Of a stretch of DNA of 64,000 nucleotides, positions 51,287-61,700 are shown piece after piece (position 1 is the stretch's first letter; the number at the start of each line of letters is the position of its first letter). The stretch is from Pontederia crassipes (lineage: Eukaryota > Streptophyta > Magnoliopsida > Commelinales > Pontederiaceae): the NCBI GenBank assembly GCA_030549335.1, contig CM060195.1, positions 15,431,501-15,495,500 of the forward strand. Reading direction: 5' to 3'. A model generated the notes under the pieces. It was not told the origin of the DNA, did not search any database, and saw only the letters and a program-made list of their open reading frames with translations. The position numbers were made by a program, and so were the translations under genes.

Positions 51287-52799
51287 TTTGGGTGCCCTAA
51301 GAGGTGATAGATCTTTAGAACTCTAACTCTATTTCAAACCGAAGTTGAACCGTTACAATCAAAGATAACGCTCATGGGGATTAGAGTCTTAGAGTAAGGT
51401 TCAAAGCTATAAGTTATAAATACTTATTACAACCATTGGGTGCCCTAAGAGGTGATTGATCTTTAGAACTTTAACTCTATTTCAAACCGAAGTTGAACCG
51501 TTACAATCAAAGATAACGCTCTTGGGGATTCGAGTCTTAGAGTAAGGTTCAAAGCTATAAGTTATAGATACTTATTACAACCTTTGGGTGCCATAAGAGG
51601 TGATAGATCTTTAGAACTCTAACTCTATTTCAAACCGAAGTTGAACCGTTACAATCAAAGATAACGCTCTTGGGGATTAGAGTCTTAGAGTAAGGTTCAA
51701 AGCTATAAGTTATAGATACTTATTACAACCTTTGGGTGTCCTAAGAGGTGATTGATCTTTAGAACTTTAACTCTATTTCAAACCGAAGTTGAACCGTTAC
51801 AATCAAAGGTAACGCTCTTGGGGATTAGAGTCTTAGAGTAAGGTTCAAAGCGATAAGTTATAGACACTTATTACAACCTTTGGGTGTCCTAAGAAGTGAT
51901 AGATCTTTAGAACTTTAACTCTATTTCAAACCGAAGTTGAACCGTTACAATCAAAGATAACGCTCTTGGGGATTAGAGTCTTAGAGTTCTGGTCAAAGTT
52001 ATAAATTATAGATACTTATTACAACCTTTGGGTGCCCTAAGAGGTGATAGATCTTTAGAACTTTAACTTTATTTCAAACCGAAGTTGAACCGTTACAATC
52101 AAAGATAACGCTCTTGGGGATTAGAGTCTTAGAGTAAGGTTCAAATCGATAAGTTATATATACTTATTACAACCTTTGGGTGCCCTAAGAGGTGATAGAT
52201 CTTTACAACTTTAACTCTATTTCAAACCGAAGTTGAACCGTTACAATCAAAGATAACGCTCTTGGGGATTAGAGTCTTAGAGTAAGGTTCAAAGCTATAA
52301 GTTATAGATACTTATTACAACCTTTGGGTGCCATAAGAGGTGATAGATCTTTAGAACTCTAACTCTATTTCAAACCGAAGTTGAACCGTTACAATCAAAG
52401 ATAACGCTCATGGGGATTAGAGTCTTAGAGTAAGGTTCAAAGCTATAAGTTATAGATACTTATTACAACCTTTGGGTGCCCTAAGAGGTGATTGATCTTT
52501 AGAACTTTAACTCTATTTCAAACCGAAGTTGAACCGTTACAATCAAAGATAACGCTCTTGGGGATTAGAGTCTTAGAGTAAGGTCCAAAGCTATAAGTTA
52601 TAGATACTTATTACAACCTTTGGGTGTTCTAAGTGGGGATAGATCTTTACAACTTTAACTCTATTTCAAACCGAAGTTGAACCGTTACAATCAAAGATAA
52701 CGCTCTTGGGGATTAGAGTCTTAGAGTTAGGGTCAAAGTTATAAGTTATAGATACTTATTACAACCTTTGGGTGCCCTAAGAGGTGATAGATCTTTAGA

Positions 52800-53830
52800 A
52801 CTTTAACTCTATTTCAAACCGAAGTTGAACCGTTACAATCAAAGATAACGCTCTTGGGGATTAGAGTCTTAGAGTAAGGTTCAAATCGATAAGTTATATA
52901 TACTTATTACAACCTTTGGGTGCCCTAAGAGGTGATAGATGTTTAGAACTTTAACTCTATTTCAAACCGAAGTTGAACCGTTACAATCAAAGATAACGCT
53001 CTTGGGGATTAGAGTCTTAGAGTAAGGTTCAAAGCTATAAGTTATAGATACTTATTACAACCTTTGGGTGCCCTAAGAGGTGATAGATCTTTAGAACTCT
53101 AACTCTATTTCAAACCGAAGTTGAACCGTTACAATCAAAGATAACGCTCTTGGGGATTAGAGTCTTAGAGTTCTGGTCAAAGTTATAATTTATAGATACT
53201 TATTACAACCTTTGGGTGCCCTAAGAGGTGATAGATCTTTAGAACTTTAACTCTATTTCAAACCGAAGTTGAACCGTTACAATCAAAGATAACGCTCTTG
53301 GGGATTAGAGTCTTAGAGTAAGGTTCAAATCGATAAGTTATATATACTTATTACAACCTTTGGGTGCCCTAAGAGGTGATAGATGTTTAGAACTTTAACT
53401 CTATTTCAAACCGAAGTTGAACCGTTACAATCAAAGATAACGCTCTTGGGGATTAGAGTCTTAGAGTAAGGTTCAAAGCTATAAGTTATAGATACTTATT
53501 ACAACCTTTGGGTGCCCTAAGAGGTGATAGATCTTTAGAACTCTAACTCTATTTCAAACCGAAGTTGAACCGTTACAATCAAAGATAACGCTCTTGGGGA
53601 TTAGAGTCTTAGAGTTCTGGTCAAAGTTATAATTTATAGATACTTATTACAACCTTTGGGTGCCCTAAGAGGTGATAGATCTTTAGAACTTTAACTCTAT
53701 TTCAAACCGAAGTTGAACCGTTACAATCAAAGATAACGCTCTTGGGGATTAGAGTCTTAGAGTAAGGTTCAAATCGATAAGTTATATATACTTATTACAA
53801 CCTTTGGGTGCCCTAAGAGGTGATAGATCT
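52800..53830 (+). repeat. 444-bp (3-mer) tandem higher-order repeat
   Basis: A three-monomer unit repeats about twice. AGATGTTTAG, a change in the usual AGATCTTTAG, is at 52,937 and 53,381. TTAGAGTTCTGGTCAAAG recurs near 53,166 and 53,610. The offset is 444 bp, exactly 3 x 148. A related TTCTGGTCAAAG monomer near 51,988 is the likely source. Confidence 0.85.
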
Positions 53831-55538
53831 TTAGAACTTTAACTCTATTTCAAACCGAAGTTGAACAGTTACAATCAAAGATAACGCTCTTGGGGATTAG
53901 AGTCTTAGAGTAAGGTTCAAAGCTATAAGTTATAGATACTTATTACAACCTTTGGGTGCCATAAGAGATGATAGATCTTTAGAAATCTAACTCTATTGCA
54001 ATCCGAAGTTGAACCGTTACAATCAAATATAACACTCTTGGGGATTAGTGTCTTATAGTAAGGTTCAAAGCTATAAGTTATAGATAATTATTACAACATT
54101 TGGGTGCCCTAAGTGGTGGTAGATCTTTACAACTTTAACTCTATTTCAAACCGAAGTTGAACCGTTACAATCAAAGATAACGCTCTTGGGGATTAGAGTC
54201 TTAGAGTAAGGTTCAAAGCGATAAGTTATAGATACTTATTACAACCTTTGGGTGCCCTAAGAGGTGATAGATCTTTAGAACTTTAACTCTATTTCAAACC
54301 GAAGTTGAACCGTTACAATCAAAGATAACGCTCTTGGGGATTAGAGTCTTAGAGTAAGGTTCAAAGCTATAAGTTATAGTTACTTATTACAACCTTTGGG
54401 TGTCCTAAGAGGTGATTGATCTTTAGAACTTTAACTCTATTTCAAACCGAAGTTGAACCGTTACAATCAAAGGTAACGCTCTTGGGGATTAGAGTCTTAG
54501 AGTAAGGTTCAAAGCGATAAGTTATAGACACTTATTACAACCTTTGGGTGTCCTAAGAAGTGATAGATCTTTAGAACTTTAACTCTATTTCAAACCGAAG
54601 TTGAACCGTTACAATCAAAGATAACGCTCTTGGGGATTAGAGTCTTAGACTAAGGTTCAAAGCGATAAGTTATAGACACTTATTACAACCTTTGGGTGTC
54701 CTAAGAGGTGATTGATCTTTAGAACTTTAACTCTATTTCAAACCGAAGTTGAACCATTACAATCAAAGATAACGCTGTTGGAGATTAGAGTCTTAGAGTA
54801 AGGTTCAAAGCTATAAGTTATAGATAATTATTACAACCTTTGGGTGTCCTAAGAGGTGATAGATCTTTAGAACTTTAACTCTATTTCAAACCGAAGTTGA
54901 ACCGTTACAATCAAAGATAACGCTCTTGGGGATTAAAGTCTTAGAGTAAGGTTCAAATCGATAAGTTATAGATACTTATTACAACCTTTGGGTGCCCTAA
55001 GAGGTGATAGATCTTTAGAACTTTAACTCTATTTCAAACCGAAGTTGAACCGTTACAATCAAAGATCTTGGGGATTAGAGTCTTAGAGTAAGGTTCAAAG
55101 CTATAAGTTATAGATACTTATTACAACCTTGGGGTGCCCTAAGAGGTGATAGATCTTTAGAACTTTAACTCTATTTCAAACCGAAGTTGAACCGTTATAA
55201 TCAAAGATAACGCTCTTGGGGATTAGAGTCTTAGAGTAAGGTTCAAAGCTATAAGTTATAGATACTTATTACAACCTTTGGGTGCCCTAAGAGGTGATAG
55301 ATCTTTAGAACTTTAACTCTATTTCAAACCGAAGTTGAACCGTTACAATCAAAGATAACGCTCTTGGGGATTAGAGTCTTAGAGTAAGGTTCAAAGCTAT
55401 AAGTTATAGATACTTATTATAACCTTTGGGTGCCCTAAGAGGTGATAGATCTTTAGAACTCTAACTCTATTGCAATCCGAAGTTGAACCGTTACAATCAA
55501 AGATAACGCTCTTTGGGATTAGAGTCTTAGAGTAAGGT

Positions 55539-55920
55539 GAAACTATCCATACTATCTTGGGAACTAAAAGATGGAGCAATGCCATGTTTGCGCATTGCCT
55601 GTGATGTCTAAAACCACTATTTCCCTGTGATAACTTCACGTGGTTAAATGAGAGTATTGTAACACGGGACGTCACGAAGGGACACCGATGTGGGGTGGCT
55701 TATACGTGAACGAGTCGGAGTGGCTCCTCACTCCTTCCTTCTCTCTCCCACACGACGAGAGAGAGGGGGCGGTTGCCCCCCTCCCTCTCTCTCCTGCGCG
55801 TGCTCGCCGTGTGGGAGAGAGAGGGAGGGGGCGATCCCTCTCTCCTGCACGGCGAGAGAGAGGGAGGGGCCCGACCCGACCCGACCCGACCCACAATCAC
55901 AGAAAAATTAAAGAAGACAC
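55539..55920. repeat. Insert module, copy 2 (382 bp), captured in satellite HOR
   Basis: Nearly identical to 28,597-28,980 at an offset of 26,942 bp. It has exactly the same left junction (TAAGGT then GAAAC), and the preceding monomer is also of the TTGCAATCCG subtype. The right end differs: AAAGAAGACAC is joined directly to satellite at monomer position 14 (TATTTCAAACC), so the downstream 677 bp of the element and its right target-site copy are missing. Only a single base (C) could be shared at that joint. Private changes include ATTGTAACAC and TTCACGTGG. The neighbouring satellite from about 54,690 to 56,600 is duplicated together with it. Confidence 0.9.
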
Positions 55921-58353
55921 TATTTCAAACCGAAGTTGAACCGTTACAATCAAAGATAACGCTCTTGGGGATTAGAGTCTTAGAGTACGGTTCAAAGCTA
56001 TAAGTTATAGATACTTATTACAACCTTTGGGTACCATAAGAGGTGATAGATCTTTAGAACTCTAACTCTATTGCAATCCGAAGTTGAACCGTTACAATCA
56101 AAGATAACGCTCTTGGGGATTAGTGTCTTAGAGTAAGGTTCAAAGCTATAAGTTATAGATAATTATTACAGCATTTGGGTGCCCTAAGAGGTGATAGATC
56201 TTTAGAACTTTAACTCTATTTCAAACCGAAGTTGAACCGTTACAATCAAAGATAACGCTCTTGGGGATTAGAGTCTTAGAGTAAGGTTCAAAGCTATAAG
56301 TTATAAATACTTATTACAACCTTTGGGTGTTCTAAGTGGTGATAGATCTTTACAACTTTAACTCTATTTCAAACCGAAGTTGAACCGTTACAATCAAAGA
56401 TAACGCTCTTCGGGATTAGAGTCTTAGAGTTAGGGTCAAAGTTATAAGTTATAGATACTTATTACAACCTTTGGGTGTCCTAAGAGGTGATAGATCTTTT
56501 GAACTTTAACTCTATTTCAAACCGAAGTTGAACCGTTACAATCAAAGATAACGCTCTTGGGGATTAGAGTCTTAGAGTAAGGTTCAAAGCGATAAGTTAT
56601 AGACACTTATTACAACCTTTGGGTGCCCTAAGAGGTGATAGATCTTTAGAACTTTAACTCTATTTCAAACCGAAGTTGAACCGTTATAATCAAAGATAAC
56701 GCTCTTGGGGATTAGAGTCTTAGAGTAAGGTTCAAAGCTATAAGTTATAGATACTTATTACAACCTTTGGGTGCCCTAAGAGGTGATAGATCTTTAGAAC
56801 TTTAACTCTATTTCAAACCGAAGTTGAACCGTTACAATCAAAGATAACGCTCTTGGGGATTAGAGTCTTAGAGTAAGGTTCAAAGCTATAAGTTATAGAT
56901 ACTTATTACAACCTTTGGGTGCCATAAGAGGTGATAGATCTTTAGAACTCTAACTCTATTGCAATCCGAAGTTGAACCGTTACAATCAAAGATAACGCTC
57001 TTGGGGATTAGTGTCTTAGAGTAAGGTTCAAAGCTATAAGTTATAGATAATTATAACAACATTTGGTTGCCCTAAGAGGTGATAGATCTTTAGAACTTTA
57101 ACTCTATTTCAAACCGAAGTTGAACCGTTACAATCAAAGATAACGCTCTTGGGGATTAGAGTCTTAGAGTAAGGTTCAAAGCTATGAGTTATAAATACTT
57201 ATTACAACCTCTGGGTGTTCTAAGTGGTGATAGATCTTTACAACTTTAACTCTATTTCAAACCGAAGTTGAACCGTTACAATCAAAGATAACGCTCTTCG
57301 GGATTAGAGTCTTATAGTAAGGTTCAAAGCTATAAGTTATAGATACTTATTACAACCTTTGGGTGCCTTAAGAGGTGATAGATCTTTAGAACTCTAACTC
57401 TATTTCAAACCGAAGTTGAACCGTTACAATCAAAGATAACGCTCTTGGGGATTAGAGTCTTAGAGTAAGGTTCAAAGCTATAAGTTATAGATACTTATTA
57501 CAACCTTTGGGTGTCCTAAGAGGTGATTGATCTTTAGAACTTTAACTCTATTTCAAACCGAAGTTGAACCATTACAATCAAAGATAACGCTGTTGGAGAT
57601 TAGAGTCTTAGAGTAAGGTTCAAAGCTATAAGTTATAGATAATTATTACAACCTTTGGGTGTCCTAAGAGGTGATAGATCTTTAGAACTTTAACTCTATT
57701 TCAAACCGAAGTTGAACCGTTACAATCAAAGATAACGCTCTTGGGGATTAGAGTCTTAGAGTAAGGTTTAAATCGATAAGTTATAGATACTTATTACAAC
57801 CTTTGGGTGCCCTAAGAGGTGATAGATCTTTAGAACTTTAACTCTATTTCAAACCGAAGTTGAACCGTTACAATCAAAGATCTTGGGGATTAGAGTCTTA
57901 GAGTAAGGTTCAAAGCGATAAGTTATAGATACTTATTACAACCTTTGGGTGCCCTAAGAGGTGATAGATCTTTAGAACTTTAACTCTATTTCAAACCGAA
58001 GTTGAACCGTTATAATCAAAGATAACGCTCTTGGGGATTAGAGTCTTAGAGTAAGGTTCAAAGCTATAAGTTATAGATACTTATTACAACCTTTGGGTGC
58101 CCTAAGAGGTGATAGATCTTTAGAACTTTAACTCTATTTCAAACCGAAGTTGAACCGTTACAATCAAAGATAACGCTCTTGGGGATTAGAGTCTTAGAGT
58201 AAGGTTCAAAGCTATAAGTTATAGATACTTATTACAACCTTTGGGTGCCCTAAGAGGTGATAGATCTTTAGAACTCTAACTCTATTGCAATCCGAAGTTG
58301 AACCGTTACAATCAAAGATAACGCTCTTGGGGATTAGAGTCTTAGAGTAAGGT
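55921..58353 (+). repeat. 148-bp satellite block between insert copies 2 and 3
   Basis: About 16 satellite monomers in the usual orientation. The block begins at monomer position 14 (TATTTCAAACCG) directly after the second insert copy and ends at position 84 (TAAGGT) directly before the third. It contains two rounds of a short block marked by GGTGCCATAAGAGG, ATTAGTGTCTTAG, GATAATTATTACAGCATTT/AACATTT, ATAAATACTTATT and GTTCTAAGTGG, 888 bp (six monomers) apart. No other sequence is present. Confidence 0.95.
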
Positions 58354-58736
58354 GAAACTATCCATACTATCTTGGGAACTAAAAGATGGAGCAATGCCAT
58401 GTTTGCGCATTGCCTGTGATGTCTAAAACCACTATTTCCCTGTGATAACTTCACATGGTTAAATGAGAGTATTGAAACACGGGACGTCACGAAGGGACAC
58501 CGATGTGGGGTGGCTTATACGTGAACGAGTCGGAGTGGCTCCTCACTCCTTCCTTCTCTCTCCCCACGACGAGAGAGAGGGGGTGGTTGCCCCCCTCCCT
58601 CTCTCTCCTGCGCGTGCTCGCCGTGTGGGAGAGAGAGGGAGGGGGCGATCCCTCTCTCCTGCACGGCGAGAGAGAGGGAGGGGGGCCCGACCCGACCCGA
58701 CCCGACCCACAATCACAGAAAAATTAAAGAAGACAC
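58354..58736. repeat. Insert module, copy 3 (383 bp), captured in satellite HOR
   Basis: The third copy lies 2,815 bp after copy 2 and has the same left and right junctions to the base. Copies 2 and 3 share CCATAC, GGGACG and TTAAATGAG against copy 1, so they descend from one truncated ancestor and were separated by a satellite-scale duplication. Private changes are TCCCCACGACG in place of TCCCACACGACG, which weakens the hairpin arm, and GGGGGTGGTTG in place of GGGGGCGGTTG. Confidence 0.9.
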
Positions 58737-61700
58737 TATTTCAAACCGAAGTTGAACCATTACAATCAAAGATAACGCTCTTGGGGATTAGAGTCTTAGA
58801 GTAAGGTTCAAAGCTATAAGTTATAGATACTTATTACAACCTTTGGGTGCCATAAGAGGTGATAGATCTTTAGAACTCTAACTCTATTGCAATCCGAAGT
58901 TGAACCGTTACAATCAAAGATAACGCTCTTGGGGATTAGTGTCTTAGAGTAAGGTTCAAAGCTATAAGTTATAGATAATTATTACAACATTTGGGTGCCC
59001 TAAGAGGTGATAGATCTTTAGAACTTTAACTCTATTTCAAACCGAAGTTGAACCGTTACAATCAAAGATAACGCTCTTGGGGATTAGAGTCTTAGAGTAA
59101 GGTTCAAAGCTATAAGTTATAAATACTTATTACAACCTTTGGGTGTTCTAAGTGGTGATAGATCTTTACAACTTTAACTCTATTTCAAACCGAAGTTGAA
59201 CCGTTACAATCAAAGATAACGCTCTTCGGGATTAGAGTCTTAGAGTTAGGGTCAAAGTTATAAGTTATAGATACTTATTACAACCTTTGGGTGTCCTAAG
59301 AGGTGATAGATCTTTTGAACTTTAACTCTATTTCAAAACCGAAGTTGAACCGTTACAATCAAAGATAACGCTCTTGGGGATTAGAGTCTTAGAGTAAGGT
59401 TCAAAGCGATAAGTTATAGACACTTATTACAACCTTTGGGTGTCCTAAGTGGTGATAGATCTTTAGAACTTTAACTCTATTTCAAACTGAAACTGAACCG
59501 TTACAATCAAAGATAATGCTCTTGGGGATTAGAGTCTTAGAGTAAGGTTCAAAGCTATAAGTTATAGATACTTATTACAACCTTTGGGTGCCCTAAGAGG
59601 TGATAGATCTTGAGAACTTTAACTCTATTTCAAACCGAAGTTGAACCGTTACAATCAAAGATAACGCTCTTGGGGATTAGAGTCTTAGAGTAAGGTTCAA
59701 AGCTATAAGTTATAGATACTTATTACAACCTTTGGGTGCCATAAGAGGTGATAGATCTTTAGAACTCTAACTCTATTGCAATCCGAAGTTGAACCGTTAC
59801 AATCAAAGATAACGCTCTTGGGGATTAGTGTCTTAGAGTAAGGTTCAAAGCTATAAGTTATAGATAATTATTACAACATTTGGGTGCCCTAAGAGGTGAC
59901 AGATCTTTAGAACTTTAACTCTATTTCAAACCGAAGTTGAACCGTTACAATCAAAGATAACGCTCTTGGGGATTAGAGTCTTAGAGTAAGGTTCAAAGCT
60001 ATAAGTTATAAATACTTATTACAACCTTTGGGTGTTCTAAGTGGTGATAGATCTTTACAACTTTAAGTCTATTTCAAACCGAAGTTGAACCGTTACAATC
60101 AAAGATAACGCTCTTCGGGATTAGAGTCTTATAGTAAGGTTCAAAGCTATAAGTTATAGATACTAATTACAACCTTTGGGTGCCTTAAGAGGTGATAGAT
60201 CTTTAGAACTCTAACTCTATTTCAAACCGAAGTTGAACCGTTACAATCAAAGATAACGCTCTTGGGGATTAGAGTCTTAGAGTAAGGTTCAAAGCTATAA
60301 GTTATAGATACTTATTACGACCTTTGGGTGTCCTAAGAGGTGATAGATCTTTAGAACTTTAACTCTATTTCAAACCGAAGTTGAACCGTTACAATCAAAG
60401 ATAACGCTCTTGGGAATTAGAGTCTTAGAGTAAGGTTCAAAGCTATAAGTTATAGACACTTATTACAACCTTTGGGTGTCCTAAGAGGTGATAGATCTTT
60501 AGAACTTTAACTCTATTTCAAACAGAAGTTGAACCGTTACAATCTAAGATAACGCTCTTGGGGATTAGAGTCTTAGAGTAAGGTTCAAAGCTGTAAGTTA
60601 TAGATACTTATTACAACCTTTGGGTGCCCTAAGAGGTGATAGATCTTGAGAACTTTAACTCTATTTCAAACCGAAGTTGAACCGTTACAATCAAAGATAA
60701 CGCTATTGGGGATTAGAGTCTTAGAGTAAGGTTCAAAGCTATAAGTTATAGATACTTATTACAACCTTTGGGTGCCATAAGAGGTGATAGATCTTTAGAA
60801 CTCTAACTCTATTGCAATCCGAAGTTGAACCGTTACAATCAAAGATAACGCTCTTGGGGATTAGTGTCTTAGAGTAAGGTTCAAAGCTATAAGTTATAGA
60901 TAATTATTACAACATTTGGGTGCCCTAAGAGGTGATAGATCTTTAGAACTTTAACTCTATTTCAAACCGAAGTTGAACCGTTACAATCAAAGATAACGCT
61001 CTTGGGGATTAGAGTCTTAGAGTAAGGTTCAAAGCTATAAGTTATAAATACTTATTACAACCTTTGGGTGTTCTAAGTGGTGATAGATCTTTACAACTTT
61101 AACTCTATTTCAAACCGAAGTTGAACCGTTACAATCAAAGATAACGCTCTTCGGGATTAGAGTCTTATAGTAAGGTTCAAAGCTATAAGTTATAGATACT
61201 AATTACAACCTTTGGGTGCCTTAAGAGGTGATAGATCTTTAGAACTCTAACTCTATTTCAAACCGAAGTTGAACCGTTACAATCAAAGATAACGCTCTTG
61301 GGGATTAGAGTCTTAGAGTAAGGTTCAAAGCTATAAGTTATAGATACTTATTACAACCTTTGGGTGTCCTAAGAGGTGATAGATCTTTAGAACTTTAACT
61401 CTATTTCAAACCGAAGTTGAACCGTTACAATCAAAGATAACGCTCTTGGGAATTAGAGTCTTAGAGTAAGGTTCAAAGCTATAAGTTATAGACACTTATT
61501 ACAACCTTTGGGTGTCCTAAGAGGTGATAGATCTTTAGAACTTTAACTCTATTTCAAACCGAAGTTGAACCGTTACAATCTAAGATAACGCTCTTGGGGA
61601 TTAGAGTCTTAGAGTAAGGTTCAAAGCGATAAGTTATATATACTTATTACAACCTTTGGGTGCCCTAAGAGGTGATAGATCTTTAGAACTTTAACTCTAT

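Larger units (their letters stand above)
29658..55538 (+). repeat. 148-bp satellite array, middle block (B-subtype poor)
   Basis: The same 148-bp monomer in the same orientation, about 175 copies. It resumes at monomer position 80, right after the 1,061-bp insertion. Composition differs from the left block. The TTGCAATCCG subtype is rare (seen near 32.83, 35.95, 39.36, 41.72, 43.50, 46.90 and 54.00 kb, then at the monomer before the second insert copy). Variants such as TCGATAAGTTATATATAC, GGTGTTCTAAGTGG and TTTCACTC recur here but not in the left block. Most monomers are exactly 148 bp. A rare 7-bp deletion within GTCTTAGAGTAAGG (near 39,860 and again near 47,400) and a 6-bp deletion near 55,066 act as markers for longer duplications. 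Confidence 0.97.
54690..59420 (+). repeat. 2,815-bp higher-order unit that includes the insert module
   Basis: About 54,690-56,600 matches about 57,505-59,420 at 2,815 bp. This includes the AACGCTGTTGGAGATTAG monomer (54,771/57,586), the 6-bp-deleted AAAGATCTTGG monomer (55,061/57,876), insert copies 2 and 3, and the CTCTTCGGGATTAG and GATCTTTTGAAC monomers after them. The unit is therefore a mixed satellite-plus-transposon higher-order repeat, present in two copies here. The matching region ends near 59,430, where the second copy continues into a different monomer (GTCCTAAGTGG, then AACTGAAACTGAACC). Confidence 0.88.
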
